From contig JABLXQ010000013.1 of the NCBI GenBank assembly GCA_013178375.1, forward strand, positions 1 through 64,000: 64,000 bases of DNA, read 5' to 3'. Below are positions 55,448 through 64,000 of this stretch, in pieces. The number at the start of each line of letters is the position of its first letter. Position 1 is the first letter of the stretch. The notes under the pieces were generated by a model. The model saw only the letters and a program-made list of their open reading frames with translations, had not been told where the DNA came from and did no database searches. A program made the translations under genes and the position numbers. Source of the DNA: Gammaproteobacteria bacterium (lineage in GTDB: Bacteria > Pseudomonadota > Gammaproteobacteria > Pseudomonadales > Ketobacteraceae).

Positions 55448-56872
55448 TCAGTTCATCGCGCCATCGGCAATCCAGTTGCCATGGAATCCCAGCGGCACCC
55501 GCACCGGCAGATGCACGATCGCCTGCGGCTCGCCACCCACGTCCTGCGCGTTGAGAATCACCAGGTCGCTGCGCTCTTTTTCCAGATCATAAACGTAGGA
55601 CAGCAGCCAGCCATCCTCTTCCGCGCTGTTGGCGTTGCGCGGTACGAAAACCACTTCACCGCTCAGTCCGTGTTGGCCATAGTGATGTTCCTGCACGGTA
55701 CCTGTGTGCAGATCGTGGCGGAATAGCGGTTGTGGACTGGGCGTTGTCGTGTCGAATCCCACGGTGTACAGATAGCGGTAATCCTGCCCGGTGCGGCGTT
55801 CGTCGTAGCGGGGAAATTCCTGCTGCCGGTCGTTAAGTAATTGTCGCTGCACATCGCGTCGCTGTGGGTCGAGAGTCCAGCGTTCCAGTGTCACCGGGCT
55901 TTGTCCCAGATCCTGCGCCGAGTTGCCGAATACCCGGTCGTGCACCACCACGTCCATGACGATGCCGCCGTCGGCGCGGTCCACTGCGTTGCCAGTGTGG
56001 AAAACGTAGCAGGGTTCAACCTCGAACCAGCGCATCTGGCTGGCATCGCCCTGTTTGGGCAGCAGTCCCACGCGCGCGCCGTGTTTTTCATTCCAGCGAT
56101 AGGGAAACGGCGAGCCTTTCAGAAAATCCAGCGGTGTGAGCGTGACGGGAAAATCCATCACCACGACCTTGCTGGCGGTGATCGCGCAGTCGTGGACCAT
56201 GGGGCCGTGACTGACGGGAATCGGTGTGATGTGCGTGATCTGGCATTGACTGTTCGTCACCACATGGTGAATGCGGTTCGGCGCGGCGACGGAATAGCAG
56301 ATGGCATGCAGGTCGCCCGTGACCGGATCACGATGCGGGTGCGCGCTGTAGCCCTTGTGCAGGCCGCTGTCGAACAGGCCGCGCTTGACGGTGTTCAATT
56401 CGCTGTCCAGTTCTGCCGGTGTCGGGCCGCCTTCCACCAGGGCCCACAAGCGTCCGCCGTGGCCGATGATGTTGGTGTTGACCACGTCGAACGGACCGCT
56501 GCCATCAATCGTCGGACGACCCAGCTTGCGGTTGACGGCGCGCGTGCCCACCCAGCGGTTGCGGTAATCCAGCGCCTTGCCGTCCTGCAGACGGATGCCG
56601 TGCACCATGCCGTCGCCGGTGAACCAGTGGTAGGCGGCGGGGTTTTCAACCTGCATCGGATTGGGTCCGATGCGGGCGTACAGGCCATTCAGTTCCGGCG
56701 GGATGTTGCCGGTGACGCGCAGTGCCGTTTCCGTGCGTTCTTCCCGCACCGGCGCATAAGGGCCTTCCAGAAACTGATTGGACGGTGAGTAGGGCACCCG
56801 TTTCCGGATCTGCCGGGCGGTCCATTCCACGGTGTTGACTGCAAGATCATCGAGCAGGCGGGGCAGGCTCAT
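55448..56872 (-). CDS. Carotenoid oxygenase family protein
   Basis: A 474-residue dioxygenase of the retinal pigment epithelial membrane protein family, which uses Fe(II) held by four histidines. Candidate ligands are in KGYSAHPHRDPVTGDL, SHGPMVHDCAIT, YVFHTGNAVDR and GFHGNW near the C-terminus. It would cleave a carotenoid, stilbene or related polyene. ATG 56872 (MSLPRLLDDLAV) follows AAGGAG; the frame upstream is not protein-like. It follows an NTF2-like gene after 46 bases, and both are likely under the divergent TetR. Confidence 0.93.
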   Translation of the reverse strand: MSLPRLLDDLAVNTVEWTARQIRKRVPYSPSNQFLEGPYAPVREERTETALRVTGNIPPELNGLYARIGPNPMQVENPAAYHWFTGDGMVHGIRLQDGKALDYRNRWVGTRAVNRKLGRPTIDGSGPFDVVNTNIIGHGGRLWALVEGGPTPAELDSELNTVKRGLFDSGLHKGYSAHPHRDPVTGDLHAICYSVAAPNRIHHVVTNSQCQITHITPIPVSHGPMVHDCAITASKVVVMDFPVTLTPLDFLKGSPFPYRWNEKHGARVGLLPKQGDASQMRWFEVEPCYVFHTGNAVDRADGGIVMDVVVHDRVFGNSAQDLGQSPVTLERWTLDPQRRDVQRQLLNDRQQEFPRYDERRTGQDYRYLYTVGFDTTTPSPQPLFRHDLHTGTVQEHHYGQHGLSGEVVFVPRNANSAEEDGWLLSYVYDLEKERSDLVILNAQDVGGEPQAIVHLPVRVPLGFHGNWIADGAMN

Positions 56873-56918
56873 GGGACTCTCCTTGTGGTGTTGTCTTTCC
56901 TGGTGATGGTGGTGGGTA

Positions 56919-57350
56919 TCAGCCGCTACTGCCTTTGAAGGCGGGCAGGATAGCGCCGAGGCGTTCTGCCATGGCATTGCCAAGTGCCTGCAGGGCGTTG
57001 AAGGGTCGGATCATCACTTCGAAATCGGTGATCCGGCCGTCGGCATCGAACTGGATCATGTCGATGCCCTTGAGTCCCTTGTCGCCTACCCGGGCGCTGA
57101 ACTCCAGCACGACATCGAGTCCGCTGGGACTGATGAATTCGCGGTGGTAATGGAATTCCTCAAACACCCGGGCCACGGTGGTGAGGATTAGTGCCACGGC
57201 TTGGGCGCTGCGGTAAGGTTTGTACGCCATGGGGGAGCGAAACTGGGCGTCCGGGTGCAGCAGACCAGGCAGTCGGCTCAGATCGCCGCTGCGGATCATC
57301 TCGTGCCAGATGGCGAGAGACTCATTGACGGGGGTGATGGTGGATTGCAT
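56919..57350 (-). CDS. NTF2/SnoaL-like protein
   Basis: A 143-residue alpha+beta barrel protein of the nuclear transport factor 2 superfamily: NESLAIWHEMIRSGDLSRLPGLLHPDAQFRSP is the typical N-terminal helix pair (given by position, residues 9-40), and FDADGRITDFEVMIRP the closing strand. Such proteins are isomerases, hydrolases or binding proteins. It opens the operon with the carotenoid oxygenase. Its promoter lies inside the TetR operators. Confidence 0.88.
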   Translation of the reverse strand: MQSTITPVNESLAIWHEMIRSGDLSRLPGLLHPDAQFRSPMAYKPYRSAQAVALILTTVARVFEEFHYHREFISPSGLDVVLEFSARVGDKGLKGIDMIQFDADGRITDFEVMIRPFNALQALGNAMAERLGAILPAFKGSSG

Positions 57351-57381
57351 GGGAGTTCACCTCTGGCGGACAATTGATCCA

Positions 57382-57400
57382 ATGTTTACAATGTCAACAT
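57382..57400. promoter_or_regulatory. TetR operator 1
   Basis: ATGTTTACAATGTCAACAT is an imperfect palindrome of the form ATGTT-N-AC-N3-GT-N-AACAT. A second copy lies 31 bases downstream (57413-57431). It lies just downstream of the -10 of the minus-strand promoter, so binding would block transcription of the NTF2-like and oxygenase genes. Confidence 0.8.
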
Positions 57401-57428
57401 GCTAATCCCTGAATGTTCACGGTGTCAA
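57399..57428 (-). promoter_or_regulatory. Candidate promoter of the NTF2-like/oxygenase operon
   Basis: On the minus strand a perfect TTGACA (57428-57423) lies inside operator 2 and TAGCAT (57404-57399) follows after 18 bases, at the edge of operator 1. Both operators therefore cover promoter elements. Confidence 0.55.
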
Positions 57429-57431
57429 CAT
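57413..57431. promoter_or_regulatory. TetR operator 2
   Basis: ATGTTCACGGTGTCAACAT repeats operator 1 at 16 of 19 positions and has the same dyad. It overlaps the first two bases of the tetR start codon (57430) and the -35 of the divergent promoter, which fits both self-repression and repression of the operon. Confidence 0.8.
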
Positions 57432-58089
57432 GAAGTCTGATCCGACGTCGCAGTCCGCTGTTTCCGACGCCAAACCGGCGCTGAAGACAACCTACCACCA
57501 CGGCAACCTGCGGGAGGCGCTGGTGGCGGCTGGTCTGGAACTGCTGGAATCGACGCCGGCTGACAGTTTGAGCCTGCGGGAAATCGCCCGCCAGGCGGGG
57601 GTGTCGGCCAATGCGGTGTATCGCCATTTCGCCGACAAGGATGCGCTGCTGATGGCGCTGGCGGCGGAGGGGTTCCGCCGGCTGGGGGTGACCCAGATGG
57701 CTGCACGGGAAGGCGTGAAGGATGCGGTGGAGTCGATGCTGATTGCGGGTCGCGCCTATATTCACTTCGCCCGCGACAATCCGGCGCTGTTCCGGCTGAT
57801 GTTCGGCCGTTTCGCCAAATCACATCGCACGGACGAGCTGGAGCAGGCGGAGAAGCGCTCGATTGAGCCGCTGCTCGCATCCGTTGCTGCCGCCAGCAAG
57901 CGCGACGCAACGGACCCGCGCGTCGTCAATGGCATGGTGCATGCGTGGGCGCTGGTGCATGGCCTGAGTCATCTGTTGCTGGAAGAGCAGTTCACCACCT
58001 TGGCAGACGATCCGGAAAAACTGATCGAAGACGTGCTGCTGCAGGCGTCGCAGCGCGGTGGCAAGCGGGATGGCGGGAATCCGGCCTGA
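57430..58089 (+). CDS. TetR/AcrR-family transcriptional regulator
   Basis: A 219-residue repressor. The N-terminal helix-turn-helix is NLREALVAAGLELLE then SLREIARQAGVSANAVYRHF; the C-terminal ligand part resembles the TetR_C_33/WHG type, with RAYIHFARDNPALFRLMFG. The 19-base palindromes overlapping its own start and the divergent promoter make it the likely controller of the NTF2-like and carotenoid oxygenase genes; the inducer is unknown. ATG 57430 is the only credible start but has a weak ribosome site. Confidence 0.9.
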   Translation: MKSDPTSQSAVSDAKPALKTTYHHGNLREALVAAGLELLESTPADSLSLREIARQAGVSANAVYRHFADKDALLMALAAEGFRRLGVTQMAAREGVKDAVESMLIAGRAYIHFARDNPALFRLMFGRFAKSHRTDELEQAEKRSIEPLLASVAAASKRDATDPRVVNGMVHAWALVHGLSHLLLEEQFTTLADDPEKLIEDVLLQASQRGGKRDGGNPA

Positions 58090-58103
58090 TCAGGGCCTGT
58101 TGA

Positions 58104-59495
58104 TTATTCCCGCGTCCAGCGTGTGCCGTCTTTTGAATCCTCCAGCACGATGCCCTGTTCTTTCAGCTGCTTGCGGATCTCGTCGGCGCGACCGAAGTTT
58201 TTTGCTTTTTTCGCGTCGTTGCGTTCCACAATCAGGGCGTCGATTTCGGCGTCGCTCAAACCGCCGGTTTTGCCGGCTGGCTGCCACTTGAACCAGGCTT
58301 CGGAATCCTGATTCAGCAGCCCCAGGCAATCGCCGGCCTTGCGCAATGTTTTCTGCAGCCGGATTTTTTCGTCGCCCTGCGCCTTGTTGATTTCACCCGC
58401 CAGCGCGTGCAACACCGCCAGCGCCTGTGGCGTGGCCAGATCGTCCTGCAGATGCTTTTCCAGTTCGTCCAGTTGCGGATGCCGTACATTGCCATCAACA
58501 GCCAGCGGTGATTCCCGCAGCGTGTTATATAAGCGGTCCAGACTGGACTTCGCGTTCGCCAGCAGGTCGCCACTGAAATCCAGTGGCTTGCGATAATGCG
58601 CGGTGAGCAGTGCATAACGGATCACTTCGCCGGGCCATTCCTGCAGCAGATCGCGCACGGTGCGGAAATTGCCGAGCGACTTCGACATTTTCTCGCCGTC
58701 GATATTCAGATAACCGTTGTGCATCCAGTAGCGCACGAATGCTTCCTGGCCATGTTCGTGGCAGCAGGTGCCCTGGGCGATTTCGTTTTCATGGTGCGGA
58801 AAGATCAGGTCCATGCCGCCGCCGTGAATGTCGATGGTCTTGCCCAAATGCTTGCTGATCATGGCGGAGCATTCGATGTGCCAACCCGGACGGCCGCGAC
58901 CCCAGGGGCTGTCCCAGCCGGGCAGGTCGTCGCTGGAAGGCTTCCACAATACGAAATCCGCCGGTTCCTTTTTGTAGGGCGCCACTTCCACCCGCGCGCC
59001 GGCGATCATGTCGTCCATGTTGCGCTTGGACAGCTTGCCGTACTGGGAATCGGTGCTCACCTGGAACAGCACATGACCTTCCGCTTCATACGCGTGGCCG
59101 TTTTTGATCAGCGCCTGGATCTGATCGATCATGGCGTCGATGTTGTCGGTGGCGTAGGGCTCAAGGGTGGGCGGAAGATTGTTGAGATTGCCCATGTCCT
59201 CGCGATAGGCGATGGCATAACGTTCGGCGAAGTCGCGGATCGATTCGTTATTGGCTTTCGCGGCGGCGTTGATCTTGTCGTCCACATCGGTGACGTTGCG
59301 GGCGTAGATCACCTTGGGGAAGTGACGTTGCAGCAGGCGGAATAATGTATCGAACACCACGACGGGGCGGGCGTTGCCGATGTGGACGAAGTTGTACACC
59401 GTGGGCCCGCACACGTACATGGTGACCTGATTCGGGTTCAGCGGCGTGAAGATTTCTTTTTGCTGGGTCAGGGTGTTGTGCAGGTAGAGTGTCAT
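58104..59495 (-). CDS. cysS: Cysteinyl-tRNA synthetase
   Basis: A 463-residue class I synthetase, normal length. HIGH-type motif is [17 protein letters not shown], zinc and cysteine binding involve CGPTVYN and later IECSAMI and PHHENEIAQ, and KMSKS is in [11 protein letters not shown]. It charges tRNA-Cys in the cytosol. It lies 81 bases downstream of thrS on the same strand and may share its transcript. Confidence 0.98.
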   Translation of the reverse strand: MTLYLHNTLTQQKEIFTPLNPNQVTMYVCGPTVYNFVHIGNARPVVVFDTLFRLLQRHFPKVIYARNVTDVDDKINAAAKANNESIRDFAERYAIAYREDMGNLNNLPPTLEPYATDNIDAMIDQIQALIKNGHAYEAEGHVLFQVSTDSQYGKLSKRNMDDMIAGARVEVAPYKKEPADFVLWKPSSDDLPGWDSPWGRGRPGWHIECSAMISKHLGKTIDIHGGGMDLIFPHHENEIAQGTCCHEHGQEAFVRYWMHNGYLNIDGEKMSKSLGNFRTVRDLLQEWPGEVIRYALLTAHYRKPLDFSGDLLANAKSSLDRLYNTLRESPLAVDGNVRHPQLDELEKHLQDDLATPQALAVLHALAGEINKAQGDEKIRLQKTLRKAGDCLGLLNQDSEAWFKWQPAGKTGGLSDAEIDALIVERNDAKKAKNFGRADEIRKQLKEQGIVLEDSKDGTRWTRE

Positions 59496-59576
59496 GGTCT
59501 CGGTTCAACTTCGGGTTCTGTAATGTCTGCGTTTCGGTTTGCCCCGCTGGCAAGTGTGCGCCAGCGTCTTCTTTAT

Positions 59577-61490
59577 CTACGCCGGCATTGCGGTTGCCGC
59601 CTTGATCCGTTCCAGCGCTTCCACAATCGTCACCACTTCATTCTGCTGGCTGCCCAGCTGCCGGATCGCCACTTTCTGCTCGGCGGCTTCCTGTTTGCCC
59701 ACCACCCAGATCTGCGGCACTTTCGCGTTGCTGTGCTCGCGCACCTTGTAGCCGATCTTCTCGTTGCGCAGATCCGCTTCAGCCTGAATGCCCGCCGCTT
59801 TCAATTGCGCCACCACCGATTGCGCCCATTCGCGTGCATCGTCGGTAATAGTCGCAACCACAACTGGCACCGGAGTCAGCCACAGCGGAAAATGTCCGGC
59901 AAAGTGCTCGATCAGAATGCCGATAAAGCGTTCCATGGAACCCACGATGGCGCGGTGCAGCATGATCGGGCGCTGACGCTGGGAATGCTCGTCCACATAT
60001 TCTGCGTTCAAGCGCTCCGGCATCATCGGATCGAACTGCACGGTGCCCACCTGCCATTCGCGACCGATGGAGTCCTTCAGGTGGTATTCGATTTTCGGGC
60101 CATAAAAAGCGCCTTCACCGGGTAACTCTTCCCACTGCACACCCGCGCTGCTCAAGGCCGCCCGCAAGCCATTTTCCGCCTTGTCCCAGGCTTCCTCGCT
60201 GCCGATGCGTTTGTCAGGGCGCAGCGCCAGTTTCACAGCAATGTTCTCAAAGCCGAAATCCGCGTACACCTTCATCGCCTGCTGATGGAATGCCGTCACT
60301 TCCGCCTGCACCTGATCTTCGGTGCAAAAGATGTGGCCGTCGTCCTGGGTGAACGCACGCACGCGCATGATGCCGTGCAGCGCACCCGATGGTTCATTGC
60401 GATGACAGCCACCGAATTCCGCATAGCGGATCGGCAGGTCGCGGTAGCTGTGCAGGCTGTTGTTGTAGATCTGCACATGGCCGGGGCAGTTCATCGGCTT
60501 CACCGCGTAAGTGCGTTTCTCCGACTCGGTGAAAAACATGTTTTCCTGGTAATTGTCCCAGTGGCCGGATTTTTTCCACAGACTGATGTCCATGATCTGC
60601 GGGCCGCGCACTTCCTGGTAGCCGCTGTTGCGGTACACCTGACGCACGTACTGTTCGACTTTCTGCCAGATGGCCCAGCCTTTCGGATGCCAGAACACCA
60701 TGCCCGGCGCTTCTTCCTGCTGGTGGAACAGATCCATTTCCTTGCCCAGCTTGCGGTGGTCGCGTTTGGCGGCTTCTTCCAGCTGGGTCAGATAGGCTTT
60801 CAGTTCTTTGACATCGCGCCAGGCAGTACCGTAGACCCGCTGCAATTGCGCTTTGGTGGCATCGCCACGCCAATAGGCGCCCGCCGTTTTCATCACCTTG
60901 AAACCTTTGCCCAGCTTGCCGGTGGACGGCAAATGCGGGCCGCGGCACAGGTCGATGAAGTCGCCCTGGCGGTAGAGGGAAATCACTTCGTCCGCCGGCA
61001 GATCGCGGATCAGTTCGGCCTTGAAGGTTTCGCCCTGGGATTCAAAAAATTGGATGGCCTCGTCGCGATTCCAGACTTCGCGCTGGATCGGAATGTCGCG
61101 GTCGACGATTTCTTCCATGCGCTTCTGGATGATCTCCAGATCGTCCGACGTGAAGGGCTTCTCGCGGAAAAAATCGTAGTAGTAGCCGTTCTCGATGGCC
61201 GGGCCGATGGTGACCTGGGTTTCGGGGTACAGCTCTTTCACCGCCTGCGCCATTACGTGGGCGGCGTCGTGGCGCAGCAGTTCCAGCGCCTCGGGGGATT
61301 TGGGGGTGATGAAATTCACACGGGCAGAGGTCGTCAGGGTGGCGGTCAGGTCCATCTGCTGGTCGTTGACGAACATGGCCAGGGCCGCCTTGGCCAGGCC
61401 GGGGCCGATATCGGCGGCGATTTGCAGGCCAGTAATGGGCTGCTCGTAGCGTCTGACGCTTCCGTCAGGCAGTGTGATTTCGATCGACAT
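59577..61490 (-). CDS. thrS: Threonyl-tRNA synthetase
   Basis: A 637-residue class II synthetase. The N-terminal TGS domain ([15 protein letters not shown]) is followed by the editing domain with [12 protein letters not shown] and a catalytic domain with [10 protein letters not shown] and [20 protein letters not shown], which holds motif 2. The zinc cysteine is in MNCPGH. In E. coli thrS is followed by infC-rpmI-rplT and represses its own translation through its leader; here cysS follows and infC is absent. The 128-base leader shows no obvious operator mimic. Confidence 0.98.
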   Translation of the reverse strand: MSIEITLPDGSVRRYEQPITGLQIAADIGPGLAKAALAMFVNDQQMDLTATLTTSARVNFITPKSPEALELLRHDAAHVMAQAVKELYPETQVTIGPAIENGYYYDFFREKPFTSDDLEIIQKRMEEIVDRDIPIQREVWNRDEAIQFFESQGETFKAELIRDLPADEVISLYRQGDFIDLCRGPHLPSTGKLGKGFKVMKTAGAYWRGDATKAQLQRVYGTAWRDVKELKAYLTQLEEAAKRDHRKLGKEMDLFHQQEEAPGMVFWHPKGWAIWQKVEQYVRQVYRNSGYQEVRGPQIMDISLWKKSGHWDNYQENMFFTESEKRTYAVKPMNCPGHVQIYNNSLHSYRDLPIRYAEFGGCHRNEPSGALHGIMRVRAFTQDDGHIFCTEDQVQAEVTAFHQQAMKVYADFGFENIAVKLALRPDKRIGSEEAWDKAENGLRAALSSAGVQWEELPGEGAFYGPKIEYHLKDSIGREWQVGTVQFDPMMPERLNAEYVDEHSQRQRPIMLHRAIVGSMERFIGILIEHFAGHFPLWLTPVPVVVATITDDAREWAQSVVAQLKAAGIQAEADLRNEKIGYKVREHSNAKVPQIWVVGKQEAAEQKVAIRQLGSQQNEVVTIVEALERIKAATAMPA

Positions 61491-61618
61491 GATGATTCAA
61501 ACGTCCAGTGAAAAACAAAGGTGCCGGTAAAAATGGAAGTCCAACCCGTTGTTGGACCGGTCATTCTATAGAAGAACGGGAGCGGAAGAAAATAAGGTTT
61601 CAGGGCGGCAGAACGGCT

Positions 61619-62470
61619 TCAGCGCCGGGCCAGCGCGCCCTTCATCACGCCCTCGAACGCCCGCACTTCGAAGTCGTGTTCCGGGTCGTCGTGCTTCAGG
61701 CTGGTGACGATGTGGTCCGCCAGGTATTCCACGGTGGAGTCCGTATCGATCAGGTAGACATGGGCGGTGGGCAGGGTCAGTTCGAAGCGGCCCTGCCGGG
61801 CGTCGTAGCCGAAATGACAGTAATCCACGCCGTGATCGCTGAACTGGCGGATCAGGTCGGCGCGGGTGCCGATATAGATGTCCTTCCATTTCAGCGCCCA
61901 GGCTTTTTCCAGAAGCGGGTCGCGTTTGCCGTTGCGCAGGATTTTCAGGCGGGACCGGTGGCCGTGGGCAATGCGCTGGCAGTTGCCGTCATGCTTTTTC
62001 AGGCCGTGGGAATAGTGGTAGAAAGCGCCGGAGATTTCCTCGGTGCGCAGCTCGATCACCACTTTCTTCACGTTGGACGGCACGGCGGCCAGGGCAGTCT
62101 GCTGCAGCTGATCCACCAGGGTATCCGGCGTCACCTCCGCTGCATCCACCAGTTCCACGCCCTCGGATGGGGACAGATGATGGAATTTACGACCGGTCAG
62201 GTCCTGCCACTGCAGATCCAGCTGGTCGCCTTGCCGCTGCACCTGCAGGCCCGGCAGGCTTTTCGGCACCACCAGCTTGTGATCGAACAGGGATTCCACC
62301 GCGTCGCGCACCTGCCGTTTCACATGACCGAAGTCGAACACCATGCCCTGGTCGTCCAGATCGCCGTGCAATTCCACGTCCACGATCCAGCTTTCGCCCA
62401 GAATGCCGCGCTCTGGATGCACGTAGGAAAAATCAAGAACGGTCAGGTGTTTAACAAACAGTGCAGACAT
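61619..62470 (-). CDS. Two-domain QueD-like protein (6-pyruvoyl tetrahydropterin synthase fold)
   Basis: A 283-residue protein with two T-fold halves. The N-terminal half has GMVFDFGHVKRQVRDAVESL and LFDHKLVVP, the QueD region that follows the zinc site, but no cysteine and no HGH. The C-terminal half has FYHYSHGLKKHDGNCQRIAH then GHR, which gives the zinc histidines and catalytic cysteine, and STVEYLADHI. QueD converts 7,8-dihydroneopterin triphosphate, the FolE2 product, to carboxytetrahydropterin. The ordered division of motifs suggests complementary domains. Exact activity uncertain. Confidence 0.82.
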   Translation of the reverse strand: MSALFVKHLTVLDFSYVHPERGILGESWIVDVELHGDLDDQGMVFDFGHVKRQVRDAVESLFDHKLVVPKSLPGLQVQRQGDQLDLQWQDLTGRKFHHLSPSEGVELVDAAEVTPDTLVDQLQQTALAAVPSNVKKVVIELRTEEISGAFYHYSHGLKKHDGNCQRIAHGHRSRLKILRNGKRDPLLEKAWALKWKDIYIGTRADLIRQFSDHGVDYCHFGYDARQGRFELTLPTAHVYLIDTDSTVEYLADHIVTSLKHDDPEHDFEVRAFEGVMKGALARR

Positions 62471-62509
62471 GGGGCAAGGCTCGGGGTCCAGTACGGGAGG
62501 GCAATCAGG

Positions 62510-62515
62510 TATAAT
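62510..62515 (+). promoter_or_regulatory. -10 element of the dihydroorotase promoter
   Basis: A perfect TATAAT at 62510-62515, 50 bases ahead of ATG 62565, in the gap divergent from the QueD-like gene. No good -35 is seen 16-18 bases upstream, so an activator or upstream element may be needed. Motif match only. Confidence 0.45.
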
Positions 62516-62564
62516 ACGCTGCCCCTGTTGCCGGTGCCAATTCAGTCATTATAGGAAGCGAATC

Positions 62565-63902
62565 ATGTCCAGTGTGTTAATCACCCATGCGAAGGTTGTC
62601 AACGAAGGCCGGATTGCCGAACTGGATGTGCTGGTGCGCAATGGCCGCATCGAGAAAATTGGCGCCGACCTGTCCTCCCTCAAGGTCGACCGGATTATCG
62701 ACGCTACCGGCAAGCACCTGCTGCCGGGCATGATCGACGACCAGGTGCATTTCCGCGAACCGGGCCTGACCCACAAGGGCGAGATCGCTACCGAATCCGC
62801 CGCAGCGGTGGCGGGCGGCATTACCAGCTACATGGAAATGCCCAACGTGAATCCGCTCACCATCAACCGCGCCGCGCTGGAAGACAAGTACGACCGTGCC
62901 GTGCAGAAATCCCTCGCCAACTTCGCGTTCTACCTGGGCGCCAGCAACGACAACCTGGACGAAATAAAAGCCATCGACCCCAACGCCGCCTGCGGCATCA
63001 AGGTGTTCATGGGCGCCTCCACCGGCAATATGCTGGTGGACAAGCGCGAGACCCTGGAAGGCATTTTCGCCAACAGCCCCATCATCGTCGTCACCCATTG
63101 CGAGGATTCACCGATGATCAAGCTGAACGAGGACCGCTATCGCGAACAGTACGGCGAAGACGTGCCCATGGCCTGTCATCCGCTGATCCGTTCCGAGGAA
63201 GCCTGCTGGAAATCCTCCACCCTGGCGGTGGAGCTGGCGAAAAAGCACGGCACCCAGCTGCACATCCTGCACCTGACCACGGCCAAAGAACTGGCCCTGC
63301 TCACGCCCGGCGATCTGGCGGGCAAGCGAATCACCGGTGAAGCCTGCGCGCACCATCTGTATTTCAACGAAGCCGATTACGCCACCAAGGGCGCACTGAT
63401 CAAGTGCAACCCGGCCATCAAGACTGCCGCCGATCAGGACGCGCTGCTCAATGCCGTCAACGACGGCCGCATCGATGTGATCGCCACCGACCACGCGCCC
63501 CACACCTGGGATGAAAAACAGCAGTCCTATTTCAAGGCGCCTTCGGGTCTGCCATTGGTGCAGCATGCGCTGATTTCCCTGCTGGAGCATTACCACAACG
63601 GCCGCTTCAGTCTGGAAACCATCGTGCAGAAAACCAGTCACAACGTGGCGCGCCTGTTTCAGATCGCCGAGCGCGGTTATATCCGCGAAGGTTACTGGGC
63701 CGATCTGGTGCTAGTGGATCTGACCGCACCCACGGTAGTGGACCAGCAGAAAATCCTCTACAAGTGTGGCTGGTCGCCGTTCGCCGGCACCATCTTCAAG
63801 TCGTCCATCGTCACTACCCTGGTGAACGGCGACATCGCGTTCGAGAACGGCCAGGTCAACAGTGCGGTACGTGGCAAGCGTCTTGCTTTCAATCGCAGGT
63901 AA
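62565..63902 (+). CDS. pyrC: Dihydroorotase (class I type)
   Basis: A 445-residue amidohydrolase that forms dihydroorotate from carbamoyl aspartate in pyrimidine synthesis. The metal motif reads GMIDDQVHFREPGLTHKG: the first His of the usual DXHXHXR is Gln here, as in the related Pseudomonas protein as I recall it. Others: KVFMGASTGNM, VTHCEDSPM, LHILHLTTAKE and VIATDHAPHTWDEK. ATG 62565 follows AGGAAG. The family also contains non-catalytic PyrC-like proteins, so enzymatic activity is likely but not certain. Confidence 0.88.
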   Translation: MSSVLITHAKVVNEGRIAELDVLVRNGRIEKIGADLSSLKVDRIIDATGKHLLPGMIDDQVHFREPGLTHKGEIATESAAAVAGGITSYMEMPNVNPLTINRAALEDKYDRAVQKSLANFAFYLGASNDNLDEIKAIDPNAACGIKVFMGASTGNMLVDKRETLEGIFANSPIIVVTHCEDSPMIKLNEDRYREQYGEDVPMACHPLIRSEEACWKSSTLAVELAKKHGTQLHILHLTTAKELALLTPGDLAGKRITGEACAHHLYFNEADYATKGALIKCNPAIKTAADQDALLNAVNDGRIDVIATDHAPHTWDEKQQSYFKAPSGLPLVQHALISLLEHYHNGRFSLETIVQKTSHNVARLFQIAERGYIREGYWADLVLVDLTAPTVVDQQKILYKCGWSPFAGTIFKSSIVTTLVNGDIAFENGQVNSAVRGKRLAFNRR

Positions 63903-64000
63903 TCGATTGCCGGCAATAGGCGGTCGTTACAAAATTGTCGTCTGATTAGAAGTTCAGGCTTTGCGTTCTGGGATAGAATGCGCGCACTTTGTAAACAGCG
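63903..64000 (+). promoter_or_regulatory. Promoter-like end of window
   Basis: The last 98 bases hold no gene. TAGAAT at 63975-63980 resembles a -10 element for a gene just beyond the window edge; the -35 (TTCAGG at 63953-63958, 16 bases away) is weak. Confidence 0.3.

Overview
The window reads as chromosomal DNA of a gammaproteobacterium. The S10-spc-alpha ribosomal gene order, a bioBFHCD biotin operon followed by a small PA0505-like gene and a large acyl-CoA dehydrogenase, and a uvrA / YajR-type transporter / ssb neighbourhood all resemble Pseudomonas and its marine, lipid-degrading relatives (Alcanivorax- or Ketobacter-like). The family-level placement is inference from gene order and protein resemblance; no 16S gene or database search supports it. 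I see no tRNA or rRNA gene, insertion sequence, prophage or CRISPR array.

Layout. 1-13630: the S10, spc and alpha operons from the 3' part of rpsJ to rplQ, including secY, rpmJ and rpoA, closed by a strong terminator. 13825-18704: uvrA on the minus strand, then an MFS transporter with a C-terminal YAM-like domain, then ssb. 18845-22953: gspN, gspC and gspD, a type II secretion fragment without the ATPase and pseudopilin genes. 22986-27755: a cysteine-cluster protein, a ketopantoate-reductase-like protein, the TerC-family transporter Alx behind a manganese (yybP-ykoY) riboswitch, the SrkA kinase and ComF. 27820-32689: bioBFHCD. 32830-36363: a 77-residue protein resembling a flagellar axial D0 domain, a SprA-related peptidase, and an acyl-CoA dehydrogenase behind a long repeat-bearing leader. 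36422-39790: a secreted coiled-coil protein, a YihG-like acyltransferase and a MarR regulator. 39812-46016, minus strand: a molybdenum hydroxylase operon (2Fe-2S subunit, Tat-exported Mo subunit, XdhC, MocA-like enzyme) whose last frame runs without a stop into an RhlB-type RNA helicase. 46254-51535: a FemAB-like acyltransferase, then a minus-strand cluster of membrane protein, lytic transglycosylase, LemA and M48 protease. 51910-55416: folE2 behind an unusual C/G-tract leader, a lipoprotein and a DegP-like protease. 55448-58089: a carotenoid oxygenase and an NTF2-like protein divergent from a TetR regulator with two palindromic operators. 58104-63902: cysS, thrS, a two-domain QueD-like protein and a dihydroorotase.

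How the genes work together. The first 13 kb supplies ribosomes, SecY and the RNA polymerase alpha subunit. bioC-bioH-bioF-bioD-bioB form a nearly complete route to biotin; bioA is not here. FolE2 (zinc-independent GTP cyclohydrolase) makes the substrate of QueD-like enzymes, one of which lies 9 kb away. XdhC and the MocA-like domain would mature the cofactor of the adjacent Mo hydroxylase.

Most worth a second look: the Mn riboswitch of alx with a competing hairpin and a possible coupled upstream ORF; the stop-free MocA/RhlB frame; the twin TetR operators; the folE2 leader; a possible pseudoknot ahead of the FemAB-like gene; the PsrA-like box and triple repeat ahead of the acyl-CoA dehydrogenase; the miniature axial protein; and the QueD-like protein whose active-site motifs are divided between two halves.
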